Part shown: positions 8,007-15,995 of the stretch, piece by piece
Numbering within the stretch: position 1 is the stretch's first letter
Layout: each line of letters starts with the position of its first letter
NCBI GenBank assembly: GCA_051003795.1
Contig: JBPCKZ010000159.1
Location: 1-28,009 of the forward strand
From: JALYXS01 sp051003795
Lineage (GTDB): Bacteria; Acidobacteriota; Terriglobia; Bryobacterales; Bryobacteraceae
Reading direction: 5' to 3'
DNA: 28,009 nucleotides
The notes under the pieces: generated by a model
What the model was told of the DNA's origin: nothing
Databases searched by the model: none
The model's input: only the letters and a program-made list of their open reading frames with translations
Made by a program: the position numbers and the translations under genes

Positions 8007-8906
8007 CTAATTGCGCGCAATGTGATCTTTCGGTGTCGAAAGATAACCGGTAATCTGGTCTTTCTTGACTTCATTGACAACCAGTTCATAGGGTTGCCGC
8101 GCTTTCGCCACGTAAAACTGCACCGGTTCATTGATGGTCCGGTCCTTCTTTTCCGTTTTCTTGTCGTCCGCGAGCACATCCAGGGTGAACCGGTTCCGCT
8201 TGGGATCGGCCTTTTTCAATTGAAGCGAGATATCGCCCACGCGCTGCGGCTGTTTGGTTTTCGTCAGATGAAACTCGGTGTAATTGCGCTCGCCGAGCCG
8301 CTTGAGAGCCGCAAGTTCTTTGCCGTTTGTCGCCACGTAACCGCTGGTGATCCCGAGGTCTCCCGAAACCTTTTTCAGATCGGAAATGGTGCGGTCCAAT
8401 TCCGTCTTGGCCGAGGCAACCTGCGTCTTGACGTTGGTCACGTCGCCGCTGACATCGGCGAGCTTGGCGCTGGTTGAGGTGGCCGCGTCCTTCACTTCCG
8501 AAATCTGGCTGGATACCTGTTTCTGCTGCTGCTGTTGCTCCAGCTGAAGCTTGCCGGCAAGCTGTTCGGCGTGCGTCAGGGCTTCGCGTTTAGCTTGACT
8601 CGCGGCCAGATTCGCCTGGCGGCGCGCATTCTCAAGCTCATCCTTCAGAGAGTTGACGTGCGTGCGTTCGGTGGCGCTCGCAACCGTCGAGTTCTCTTTC
8701 AAATTCTCGATCTCGGCCCGCACGGATTCCCGCTCTTTCGCCGCGTCGGCCCGAACGTCGTGCAGTTGCACGAATAAGTAGACGGTCGAGACCAGCAGCG
8801 CGGCCAAGGCGCCACCCACAAGGGCGGTTTTCACGTTCGAATTGGCCGGGTTTACACCTGGGTTTACACTTGGGTTTCCGGCTGAATACACAATAGGATC
8901 GCTCAT
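8007..8906 (-). CDS. Single-pass membrane protein with long coiled coil, unknown function
   Basis: A 299-residue protein I cannot name. A short Asn/Pro/Val repeat (NPSVNPGVNPANSN) precedes one transmembrane helix (ALVGGALAALLVSTVYLFV, residues about 28-46). Residues 50-205 are a heptad-rich coiled coil with a Gln run (LEQQQQQKQ). The last 90 residues form a compact, probably beta-rich domain (FHLTKTKQPQRVGDISLQLK, NRFTLDVLADDKKTEKKDRT, PYELVVNEVKKDQITGYLST). The layout suggests an anchored spacer carrying a small sensor or binding domain outside the membrane. It follows the large coiled-coil gene on the same strand by 56 bases and is probably co-transcribed, so the two may form one complex. 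Confidence 0.82.
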   Translation of the reverse strand: MSDPIVYSAGNPSVNPGVNPANSNVKTALVGGALAALLVSTVYLFVQLHDVRADAAKERESVRAEIENLKENSTVASATERTHVNSLKDELENARRQANLAASQAKREALTHAEQLAGKLQLEQQQQQKQVSSQISEVKDAATSTSAKLADVSGDVTNVKTQVASAKTELDRTISDLKKVSGDLGITSGYVATNGKELAALKRLGERNYTEFHLTKTKQPQRVGDISLQLKKADPKRNRFTLDVLADDKKTEKKDRTINEPVQFYVAKARQPYELVVNEVKKDQITGYLSTPKDHIARN

Positions 8907-8962
8907 TCTTGTACCCCGTGACTCATAAGTTTACTACGCAGCGATGAGCCACGAGGTTACTG

Positions 8963-11806
8963 TTACGGCTTGTGCGTCACGATTTTCTTGGTTTGCACCT
9001 CCGTTATCGTGCTATCGGCGCTATCCTCTTTGGCTTCGGCCGGCTTGGGTCGGTTGACCTCAATGCTGGCGATATAGGCCGGGTTCCCCGGATCGCTGAG
9101 CGTCACGTAAAAGAGAGCGGACGGATTCGCGACCGTGCAGAACCAGCGCGTGGGCGAGATATAGGCGGAAGTCCGCACGCTGCCCGGCTTCGTCGTCTGG
9201 AGGCGAAGGCCCGGACGAAATCCACTCCCAACCAGCACGACGGGGATGCTCGTTGCAGTGGCGCCGTCGAACTCCGCGGCGTCCTGTTGGATCTGCGCCT
9301 GCGTGATCGCCAGGGTCAGCGGATTCGGGATGATCACGGCCGAACTCTTCCGCTTGGCGGGATTCACTTCGCCCGTCACGGCCAGAAATTCCCATTCCGG
9401 CGCGCCAGGCGGGGAGAACCCCACTTTGTACACGGTATCGTCGACGGGGGCACTCGAACTGGACACCGGGCCGCCGTTCACCAGCACGCGATCCACCGTG
9501 CTCAATTGATCGCCTTGAATGTGGGCGACAATGCTATCCGGCGCGATTGAGACGATCTGAACGGACCTCAGCGCTAATTTTTTAGGCTCGTCTTCCAACA
9601 GGTTTTCGTCGGCTTCGTCCAGATGCTTCCCGTAAACGCCATTTATCAGCAACGGGAGGTCGTTGATCGCCCTCGTCTTCGATGGAGCGATGAGCGTAAT
9701 CGACGGGAATTTAGGTTCCGAATAATTTGGCGGTACGGTCAGTGAAATAGCCAAATATTGATGATTCACGAACTCGAAGTTGCCGGAAATCGCGTTGGTC
9801 TCGCCATCTTCCGCGGGGCCATTATCCATGGTCTGTGGAGGTTTCCCGAGTCCCACCAATTGCGTCAGCCGCTTGCCGTTCACCAGGACCGTGGTCTGTG
9901 GAGAGATGTAGTTGCCTTGCAGCACGATGGACGCGCGTTGGCCCGCTTTAATCTTCGTGAAGCTGACGCCGGTGATGTCGAAGGAACCGGAATCCTCCCG
10001 GCCCGGAAGACGCACTTCCGCGGTAAAAGGTGTACCGCACTCGATATCGCCCTCCCTGTCGGCGGGAAAATTTTCGGGTGGGTTCTTCTTAATACCGAAC
10101 GAGCAGCCATTCGCCTTCAAATGCAGGGCGGTCGCATTATCCGGCACGACCAGCACCGCGTACGTGTTCCTGGTGCCGGCATTCAACAGGTGCGTGCCGG
10201 GCGTGGGTCCGAATGTCCAACCGAACGTTGAGTCGCCCTTCCCGAAACCCGAGGCGAAGACCTCCTGCTGGACGAACTGATCGTACTTTTCCCGCTGCGT
10301 TTGATAATCCACCTTTCCGCCCAAACCAAAAACGTACCGGAATGCAAAGGAAAGCGCTGTGTTTCGGACCAGCGCGTGCGTTTCATTGACATTGAGCGCG
10401 GTTTGGCGCGGAATTACTTCGAGCGCGCGGACGATGCCGCTATCGCTCACGGGGCCGGTAGCATCGCCGGGGTGCCGCACGCTTGTGTAAAAAATGCGCC
10501 GCATCTGTTCCGGACCGCCGAACGCGGCATAAATCTCCATTCTGCGCGCCTCTAGATCTTCCCGCAGAGCGGCTCTCCCGCGCTCGAGCTCCTTGTCGAA
10601 TTGACCGATTTGCGCAGCCAACTCGTCGATAACCGATTGGCTATTGCCCTTGATTTGCTCGGCGCGGAGCTTGCGCTCCACTTCTTTCTTCTTCGCCCGA
10701 ATCCCTTTCTCCCATTCGGCGAATTCGATGCGCGCCGCTTTGCAGGGCGACTCCAGCGTTGCGATTTCCGTCTGAGTCTCGCTCGTGTCGTAATCCTTGC
10801 GATTTACCGGCTGAATCGCCGCCAGGATTTCTTGCTCCAGTTGAACGACTTCTCTTCGCTTGCCCTCGACGGATTGCGCGGCCGCATCGAGGTCGTTCCT
10901 GAACTTGGATTCGTCTTGCGATTGCGCCTGCCGAATGCTTCTGAGAGAATTCTGCATCGATTGAAGCTGCCGCGATCGGTCTTGCGCGGGATTTTGCGCG
11001 GTCAGGTCGCTTACCTGTTGCGCGAGCTTCGAAAAGGTTTGTTTCTCCCGCTCCGCCTTGAATCCCTGACGTTCGGCCGTGTCAAACGCCTCCTGCTTCG
11101 CCCGCTCTCCTCCGCGAGCCTGTTTCAGCCCAACCAATAGCATCTTCAGCCTGTCCAAACGGGCGCGTTGGGCCGCGTCGACTGAACCGCCCTTGTCGTA
11201 TTCCCGGGGTTGTGCCTGCCGTTTCTGAACTTCCCCAAAATCGTATTCCCCTCCAACCCAGCACGGAGAAGTCGCGGTGTCGTAGGCGCGGTCGATCTCC
11301 GTGACTTTCCACCAGGACTGCGCCAATCGATTCGCGCCGCCGCCGTCCCAGAAGCGCTTTCCGGCCGGCGAAATGGAAGTAGGTAATTCCAGGAACACGA
11401 TGCGCGAACCCTCCACCACTTCGTCGCGCAACGCCGTTAGTTGTTTGGCCACGATCTCGTATTGCATCTGAACGAAGTTATCGAGCACCTGCGTGGCGTG
11501 CAGCCGCGGCCTGTCGAAGCTGCCGGCGGTCGCGGTCAGCAACTTACTCATCGCATCTTTAAGCAATTGATCTTTCATCGGGGTAGCGGATTCGGGCTTG
11601 TCGCCGGCGAGCGCGGGCGGGGTGGCGGGATTGGCCGCCTCTTTGTTGAGGTCGTCGAGTTGAGCCTTTAGAACAGTGACCCGCGCGTTGCTTGCGGACA
11701 ATTTTCCCGCCAGTTCCGAATCCGCCTTGGCGTCTTGCGCGGAAGGATTTGCCTTGGCCGCCGCGGCCCGTTTTGCCTGCTCGCCCTGCAGCGTGGCGTT
11801 GGTCAT
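8963..11806 (-). CDS. Large coiled-coil protein with IPT-like C-terminal domains; 5' end damaged
   Basis: The intact open frame encodes 947 residues. Residues 1-70 and about 225-440 are Ala/Gln/Glu/Lys-rich coiled coil (such as LEQEILAAIQ, AQIGQFDKELERGRAALRED). Between them lies a globular stretch (RPRLHATQVLDNFVQMQYEI, then IVFLELPTSISPAGKRFWDG). After residue 440 the sequence becomes beta-rich and contains IPT/TIG-like segments (SIVLQGNYISPQTTVLVNGK and VVLVGSGFRPGLRLQTTKPG). No enzyme motif is evident. The ATG at 11806 has no strong ribosome binding site, and coding character continues upstream through a TAG (see the entry at 11807-12171), so the natural protein was probably about 120 residues longer. 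It pairs with the anchored coiled-coil gene downstream. Function is unknown. Confidence 0.78.
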   Translation of the reverse strand: MTNATLQGEQAKRAAAAKANPSAQDAKADSELAGKLSASNARVTVLKAQLDDLNKEAANPATPPALAGDKPESATPMKDQLLKDAMSKLLTATAGSFDRPRLHATQVLDNFVQMQYEIVAKQLTALRDEVVEGSRIVFLELPTSISPAGKRFWDGGGANRLAQSWWKVTEIDRAYDTATSPCWVGGEYDFGEVQKRQAQPREYDKGGSVDAAQRARLDRLKMLLVGLKQARGGERAKQEAFDTAERQGFKAEREKQTFSKLAQQVSDLTAQNPAQDRSRQLQSMQNSLRSIRQAQSQDESKFRNDLDAAAQSVEGKRREVVQLEQEILAAIQPVNRKDYDTSETQTEIATLESPCKAARIEFAEWEKGIRAKKKEVERKLRAEQIKGNSQSVIDELAAQIGQFDKELERGRAALREDLEARRMEIYAAFGGPEQMRRIFYTSVRHPGDATGPVSDSGIVRALEVIPRQTALNVNETHALVRNTALSFAFRYVFGLGGKVDYQTQREKYDQFVQQEVFASGFGKGDSTFGWTFGPTPGTHLLNAGTRNTYAVLVVPDNATALHLKANGCSFGIKKNPPENFPADREGDIECGTPFTAEVRLPGREDSGSFDITGVSFTKIKAGQRASIVLQGNYISPQTTVLVNGKRLTQLVGLGKPPQTMDNGPAEDGETNAISGNFEFVNHQYLAISLTVPPNYSEPKFPSITLIAPSKTRAINDLPLLINGVYGKHLDEADENLLEDEPKKLALRSVQIVSIAPDSIVAHIQGDQLSTVDRVLVNGGPVSSSSAPVDDTVYKVGFSPPGAPEWEFLAVTGEVNPAKRKSSAVIIPNPLTLAITQAQIQQDAAEFDGATATSIPVVLVGSGFRPGLRLQTTKPGSVRTSAYISPTRWFCTVANPSALFYVTLSDPGNPAYIASIEVNRPKPAEAKEDSADSTITEVQTKKIVTHKP

Positions 11807-12171
11807 ATTTTCTTCAAGCAGCTTGGAACGGACGTTGTCCGCCTGGCGAAGCAGTTCCGTCCGGCGCGCGTCGGTTTGCCCGAATTGTTTAAGCGCGATC
11901 CCGTTCGATACCCCCGAGATCTAGTCGAAGCCGGCGCTTGCGCCGAAGAACGATTGGAGCGCATCGAGCCGGAGGCCGTGGATCGCGTTCGGGTCCAGAT
12001 CCCCGTCCGCGGGCGTTTTGCCCGTGAGCTTCCACACGCATGTCCTGGTACGCAATCAGGGGAACGAGGGTGTTTTGGATATCAGAGGCAGGCCAAGGCG
12101 CCTTCCGAGTTTCGACGGTTGGGGAAGACGTTCACCCCTGGAATCGGAATTGCTGGCGACGAGCTGTTCAT
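11807..12171 (-). pseudogene. Disrupted 5' end of the large coiled-coil gene
   Basis: On the minus strand an excellent ribosome binding site (GAGGAG, six bases before) precedes an ATG at 12171 that opens MNSSSPAIPIPG and ends at a TGA (12082-12084). Coding-like sequence then continues in a second frame (DIQNTLVPLIAYQDMRV, about 12083-12032). It continues in a third (WKLTGKTPADGDLDPNAIHG, from about 12034), which is the frame of the 947-residue protein but is broken by a TAG at 11921-11923. After the TAG the frame runs ISGVSNGIALKQFGQTDARR straight into the ATG at 11806. Third codon positions are strongly G/C in each segment. Two frame changes and one stop therefore separate the real start from the main frame: a decayed gene or base-level assembly errors. 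Confidence 0.65.
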
Positions 12172-12363
12172 GTGGTTCTCCTCAAGACGAAACGAGACTG
12201 CTCCAACCGACAACACCGCGCTGAAGTTTGCGATATAAGACGCCCCGACCTCCTAACCGGGCCCCCCGGAACCAGGATTAGACACTCGGTGCGGCCATCG
12301 GGGACGATCAACGCGTTGGATAATAAACTCCAGATGCACGGGTATGTTACTGCCTGTACCCCG

Positions 12364-12392
12364 TGTCGGATACTGGCGGTCTCATTCGTCCT
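12364..12392 (+). promoter_or_regulatory. Candidate ECF42 promoter, copy 1
   Basis: TGTCGGAT-N13-TTCGTCCT, identical in both blocks and in spacing to the sequence at 14074-14102. Taken as -35 (TGTCGG) and -10 (CGTC) elements the spacer is 17, normal for ECF promoters. Transcription would start near 12398, 15 bases before the YCII-gene ATG. From memory, ECF42 promoters described in actinobacteria also use a TGTCG-type -35 element. The match is seen directly; the sigma assignment is inferred. Confidence 0.6.
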
Positions 12393-12412
12393 GCGAACAA
12401 CGGAACGCGAAC

Positions 12413-12787
12413 ATGCTCTACGCCATTCTCTGCTACAACGATGAAAAGCCCTTTGGCTCCTGGCCCAAAGACAAACAGGACGCGGTGATGGAGAAGCTCG
12501 AAGTTATCCAGCAGAAGCTGGCCAGGGAAGGTCGGCTCGGACCGGCAGCCCGCCTCTCGCCCTCGACCGCCGCGAAGACCTTGCGCAAGGATCGCGAGCC
12601 GCCCCTGGTCGTCGATGGTCCGTTCGCCGAGACCAAAGAACAACTGCTCGGCTTTTATATCGTGAACTGCGACTCGATAGACGAGGCCGTCGAAATCGCC
12701 CGTGATCTCGGCCGGGCGGTCCCCGCCGGTGCTTATGAAATCAGGCCGGTCAGCAGCTTCAGAGAAGGAGCGATATCCGGTGGCTGA
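12413..12787 (+). CDS. YCII/DGPF-domain protein, partner of ECF42 sigma
   Basis: A 124-residue protein of the YCII-related family. It opens MLYAILCYNDEKPFGSW and carries the DGPF signature (VVDGPFAETKEQLLGFYIVN, residues about 64-83), followed by DEAVEIARDLGRAVPAGAYE. Such DGPF proteins are small ferredoxin-like-fold proteins of unknown biochemistry, known as the standard neighbours of ECF42 sigma factors. The ATG at 12413 gives the family N terminus; an in-frame ATG at 12344 would add unrelated residues and include the promoter-like sequence. It ends eight bases inside the sigma gene, so the two are co-translated. It may act as a signal receiver or effector of the sigma factor, which is inference. 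Confidence 0.92.
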   Translation: MLYAILCYNDEKPFGSWPKDKQDAVMEKLEVIQQKLAREGRLGPAARLSPSTAAKTLRKDREPPLVVDGPFAETKEQLLGFYIVNCDSIDEAVEIARDLGRAVPAGAYEIRPVSSFREGAISGG

Positions 12788-14051
12788 GATCGCCTGGATC
12801 GACGTGGCTTTGACGTCGGCTCGCCCAAAGGCCGTCGCCGCGCTACTGCGCTATTTCCGCGATCTCGACACTGCCGAGGAAGCGTTTCAGGAGGCCTGCC
12901 TTAGGGCGCTAACGACCTGGCCCGAAAAGGGGCCGCCGCGCGATCCGGCGGCGTGGCTCATCTTTGTGGGGCGAAACAGCGGAATCGACGCGGTGCGCCG
13001 CCGGAGCAAGCTGGAGGCACTGCCAGCCGAAGAGACCCTCTCCGACCTGGCGGACATCGAGGCTCGCTTAGCCGAGCGTCTCGACGAAGAGCACTACCGC
13101 GACGACATCCTTCGCTTGTTGTTCATCTGCTGCCATCCCGATCTCCCGGCGACCCAGCAAATTGCGCTCGCTCTGCGCATCGTGTCCGGCCTGTCGGTGA
13201 AACAGATCGCCCGCGCTTTCCTGGTGAGCGAGGCCGCCATGGAACAGCGCATCACCCGCGCCAAGAGATGCGTCGGCGCAGCGGACGTGCCATTCGCGAC
13301 GCCGGGCGAAGCGGAGCGGGCCAAACGGCTGACCGCCGTCGCAGCCATGATTTACCTCATCTTCAACGAGGGCTATTCGGCGGCCGACGACACGGCGCCT
13401 GCCCGTGCGCTGCTTTGCGACGAGGCGATCCGTCTCGCCCGGCTTCTCCTGCGGCTCTTCCCGCATGAGCCCGAAATAATGGGACTGACCGCGCTGCTTC
13501 TCTTGCAACACGCGCGCGCACCGGCGCGATTCGACGCGGCTGGGTCTATTGTGCTCCTGGAGGACCAGGACCGCAGTCTCTGGAATCGACCGAAGATCGC
13601 GGAAGGGCTTGCACTCATCGATAAAGCGATGCGTGCCAGGCGCCCTGGGCCGTATCAGGTTCAGGCCGCGGTCGCGGCGCTGCATGCCAAGGCCGCACGG
13701 CCCGAAGACACCGATTGGGCCGGGATCGATGTACTCTATGCCACGCTCGAACGGATGCAGCCGTCCCCCGTGATCACGCTCAACCGGGCCGTCGCCGTCT
13801 CCAAAGTGCACGGGATCGAGGCCGCTCTCGCCATGATCGAACCTCTCGCGCCCCGGCTATCCGGCTATTTCTATTTTTACGGGGTGAAGGGCGCGCTGCT
13901 GATGCAGCTTGGCCGCTCAGAGGAGGCGCGCTCAGCTTTCACCCAGGCCATCGCTCTCGCCAACACCGTCGCGGAAGCATCGCATATACGACTGCATCTC
14001 GACCGCCTCATCAGGGACGGCAATACCGGCAAAACAGAAGCGACTACATAA
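12780..14051 (+). CDS. ECF42-type sigma factor with C-terminal extension
   Basis: A 423-residue ECF sigma factor. The N-terminal 90 residues hold region 2 (ALLRYFRDLDTAEEAFQEAC, then DPAAWLIFVGRNSGIDAVRR). Region 4 follows at about 115-175 (LRLLFICCHPDLPATQQIAL, then GLSVKQIARAFLVSEAAMEQ). The remaining ~240 residues are an all-helical, TPR-like extension (IYLIFNEGYSA, LARLLLRLFPHEPEIMGLTA, VITLNRAVAVSKVHG, FYFYGVKGALLMQLGRSEEA). This layout is the hallmark of ECF42, where the extension replaces a dedicated anti-sigma factor. The start is GTG at 12780 with AAGGAG nine bases upstream, overlapping the YCII stop. Two identical promoter-like boxes in this module suggest that it drives its own operon and the reductase gene. 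Confidence 0.94.
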   Translation: MAEIAWIDVALTSARPKAVAALLRYFRDLDTAEEAFQEACLRALTTWPEKGPPRDPAAWLIFVGRNSGIDAVRRRSKLEALPAEETLSDLADIEARLAERLDEEHYRDDILRLLFICCHPDLPATQQIALALRIVSGLSVKQIARAFLVSEAAMEQRITRAKRCVGAADVPFATPGEAERAKRLTAVAAMIYLIFNEGYSAADDTAPARALLCDEAIRLARLLLRLFPHEPEIMGLTALLLLQHARAPARFDAAGSIVLLEDQDRSLWNRPKIAEGLALIDKAMRARRPGPYQVQAAVAALHAKAARPEDTDWAGIDVLYATLERMQPSPVITLNRAVAVSKVHGIEAALAMIEPLAPRLSGYFYFYGVKGALLMQLGRSEEARSAFTQAIALANTVAEASHIRLHLDRLIRDGNTGKTEATT

Positions 14052-14066
14052 ACCGCAGGTTTTTTT
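14050..14066 (+). terminator. Weak hairpin with T-run after the ECF42 gene
   Basis: AAACC-GCA-GGTTT followed by TTTT overlaps the sigma stop codon. The stem is only five pairs and the loop three bases, so termination would be partial. It lies just before the second promoter-like box, which fits separate transcription of the reductase. Confidence 0.35.
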
Positions 14067-14073
14067 GTGGCGC

Positions 14074-14102
14074 TGTCGGATCTCCGCCGCCCCGTTCGTC
14101 CT
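14074..14102 (+). promoter_or_regulatory. Candidate ECF42 promoter, copy 2
   Basis: TGTCGGAT-N13-TTCGTCCT, the same two blocks with the same 13-base gap as at 12364-12392, while the gap sequences differ. It lies 46 bases before the reductase ATG at 14149 and just after the sigma gene. Conservation of the blocks but not the spacer points to a protein-binding site or promoter rather than a simple duplication. Confidence 0.6.
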
Positions 14103-14148
14103 TTGGCTGAGCCCACCGATGGGGCACGATTCAGTACAAGGAGAAATC

Positions 14149-14781
14149 ATGAGGACCAACACGGCTAACGATCCAAAGATGAGAAAGATTGTCGCGGGCC
14201 TGTTCATCTCGATGGACGGGGTGGTGGAATCGCCCGAACAGTGGGGTTTCCAGTACTTTAACGACGAGATGACCGAGATGATCGCCGCCGGCATCGCGCA
14301 GGCAGACGCCGTCCTGCTCGGTCCGCGCACGTACGCAGCATTCGCAAAGTTGTGGCCGAACCAGGGCAACGAGGTGCCCATGGCGAACTTCCTGAATAAC
14401 TCGCCCAAGTACGTGGTGTCGGGCACGCCAGACACGCTCAGGTGGCAACCGGCGACCCTGATCAAGGGCGTCCTTTCCGAGGAACTCGCCAAGCTCAAAC
14501 AGAAGCCCGGAAAGAATATTCAGATCCCGGGCAGCCCCAGGCTGGTACGATCTTTACTGCGCGATGGCCTGCTGGACGAAGTCAGCCTAAGCATCTGCCC
14601 GATCGTCGTGGGCTCAGGCCTGCGCCTCTTCGACGAGGGGATAACGCGAATGAATCTCAAGCTCATCGACGCACGGCCATTCAGTACCGGTGCCGTATCG
14701 GTGACGTACCAGCCGCTGCCACCAGGTGATCCAGCGCCCTCGCGGCCAGTGGATTTCCCAGAGGCAGCCGCTCGCAAGTAG
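14149..14781 (+). CDS. Dihydrofolate reductase-like / RibD C-terminal domain protein
   Basis: A 210-residue member of the RibD-C/DHFR-like fold family. It has the usual opening (KIVAGLFISMDGVVESPEQW), the nucleotide-binding helix (ADAVLLGPRTYAAFAKLWP), KYVVSGTPDTLRW, IQIPGSPRLVRSLLRDGLLD and SLSICPIVVGSGLRLFDEG. These proteins are assumed to bind NADPH and reduce a small molecule; the true substrates of stand-alone members are mostly unknown, and canonical folate catalysis should not be assumed. The start is set by AAGGAG five bases before the ATG. The gene follows the second TGTCGGAT-N13-TTCGTCCT box, so it is a probable ECF42 target. Such reductase-like proteins recur near DGPF/ECF42 genes. 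Confidence 0.92.
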   Translation: MRTNTANDPKMRKIVAGLFISMDGVVESPEQWGFQYFNDEMTEMIAAGIAQADAVLLGPRTYAAFAKLWPNQGNEVPMANFLNNSPKYVVSGTPDTLRWQPATLIKGVLSEELAKLKQKPGKNIQIPGSPRLVRSLLRDGLLDEVSLSICPIVVGSGLRLFDEGITRMNLKLIDARPFSTGAVSVTYQPLPPGDPAPSRPVDFPEAAARK

Positions 14782-14840
14782 GGCCGGGCTGCCTGCAACG
14801 CCTGTTATTCAAATCCAAATCAAAGTGAAAGGAACTAGTT

Positions 14841-15272
14841 ATGCTCAAGGTCAACCATGTCGCTGTCGCCGTCACTGCTCTTGCAGCGTTCGTGTTCTCG
14901 TCGCTGTATTACAGCCCTCTCTTTCTAGGTAATGTGTGGCTTGCGGTGGACCCAACCTCCACAGCCGGCATGAAACCGTCGATCGGTAGGGTTTTCGCTG
15001 AACTTGCTCGGACGCTCGTAATCACCTATGTGCTTGCGCGCCTCATACTCCTTCTGGGAGGCAAGGACTGGAAAGGTGGAGTAGGGATTGCGCTCGGGAT
15101 GTGGTTTGGGTTTTCATTCATGATGTGGGTGGGCGCGATCATGTGGGAGAACACGCCATGGCCAGTCGCGGCTATTCATACCGGGGACTGGCTCGTGAAG
15201 ACGGTCCTCATAGCCTTCATGCTCGGCGTGTGGCGCGATAGGAGTATCAAACATGGCAACGAACAATACTGA
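14841..15272 (+). CDS. DUF1761 membrane protein
   Basis: A 143-residue protein with four probable transmembrane helices. The family features are the first helix ending in SSLYYSPLFLGNVWLAVD, a second conserved helix (LVITYVLARLILLLGG), the third (ALGMWFGFSFMMWVGAIMWE) and a last helix (WLVKTVLIAFMLGVWR). DUF1761 proteins are small inner-membrane proteins of unknown function. AAAGGA lies seven bases before the ATG. The gap after the reductase gene is 59 bases with no obvious promoter, so it is probably read through from the reductase. It overlaps the next gene by 20 bases. Confidence 0.88.
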   Translation: MLKVNHVAVAVTALAAFVFSSLYYSPLFLGNVWLAVDPTSTAGMKPSIGRVFAELARTLVITYVLARLILLLGGKDWKGGVGIALGMWFGFSFMMWVGAIMWENTPWPVAAIHTGDWLVKTVLIAFMLGVWRDRSIKHGNEQY

Positions 15273-15558
15273 AAAGATCGAGCTAGAAAATGTGAATCAC
15301 CCTGGGCAGGTCAGACCGGTCGATGCCGACATGTACGAGGCAATGAAGAAGGCGTTCCTGAGGGTTCTTCCGAAGGCATCACCGGGCTTGACAGAGGCCG
15401 AAATTCGAGAGCGTGTGCTCGCGCATCTCCCGGAGCAACTGTTTCCGAGAGGAGCCAGGGCAGGCTGGTGGACGAAAGCCGTTCAGCTCGATCTGGAGGC
15501 GAAAGGTCTTGTTACGCGAGAAAATACCAAGCCACTCCGCTGGCGCAAGGCACGTTGA
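15253..15558 (+). CDS. Small DUF6958-like protein
   Basis: A 101-residue basic, soluble protein. It reads as a small winged-helix-like domain: KIELENVNHPGQVRPVDADM, YEAMKKAFLRVLPK, GLTEAEIRERVLAHLPEQLF, GARAGWWTKAVQLDLEAKGL, VTRENTKPLRWRKAR. The conserved NVNHPGQ opening, GWW motif and PLRW ending match what I recall of family DUF6958; that name is from memory. A nucleic-acid or protein binding role is possible. TAGGAG stands eight bases before the ATG, within the 3' end of the DUF1761 gene, so the two are coupled. It is the last gene of the ECF42 module. Confidence 0.86.
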   Translation: MATNNTEKIELENVNHPGQVRPVDADMYEAMKKAFLRVLPKASPGLTEAEIRERVLAHLPEQLFPRGARAGWWTKAVQLDLEAKGLVTRENTKPLRWRKAR

Positions 15559-15993
15559 TGTTTAGCGTCCACCCCTACTCATGCAGCAATTGGGAACGGC
15601 CTCAGACTCTCCGAGGGGTTTCATCACGCCCACCTGGAGAGATGGAAAGTGGGCAGGCCAGCTTCTTCTCCGCCGCTCTTTGAGAATTTACTTTCGGCCT
15701 GATACAGAAAGAAGAGGGCCCGGCTTCAACGGGTCCTACATAGATCCCCCAGCCTTGTAGCGGCTACCAAACCCGTCCGTTGCCGCACCTGTTTTCGGTT
15801 CAAGGACATCGGCCAGCCGCTTTCAACAACTCACTTTGGGACCGCAGGGGCACGCTGGAGCTGTCCACGATCGGCACGTGGTGCCCGGAGTCAGTTTCGA
15901 ACTCAGGCCGATTCTTGACGGCGGGTGACGACGGCTTCGTCCGCGCGATGTGCGCCGGTCATAAGCGGAAAGTCCATCTCCGGATTATCGATT
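15559..15993. other. Gene-free stretch after the ECF42 module
   Basis: No open frame here has coding character that I can support. The only structure noted is an imperfect hairpin around 15718-15737 (GG-CCCG / CGGG-T-CC). A 71-codon frame at 15780-15995 has no recognisable motif. Next to the decayed receiver fragment it may be scar DNA left by rearrangement. Confidence 0.5.
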
Positions 15994-15995
15994 AG

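Noticed and set aside
8517..8541. CTGCTGCTGCTGTTG run, possible microsatellite
   Set aside because: It encodes the Gln run of the coiled-coil protein at 8007-8906 and is too short to call an unstable repeat.
8850..8880. Short tandem GGGTTTACAC repeat
   Set aside because: It encodes the NPxVNPGVNP segment at the N terminus of the anchored coiled-coil protein; two and a half copies are not enough for a regulatory or CRISPR-like call.
15780..15995. 71-codon frame in the gap after the ECF42 module
   Set aside because: It has no ribosome binding site, domain or coding bias, so I treat the area as non-coding.
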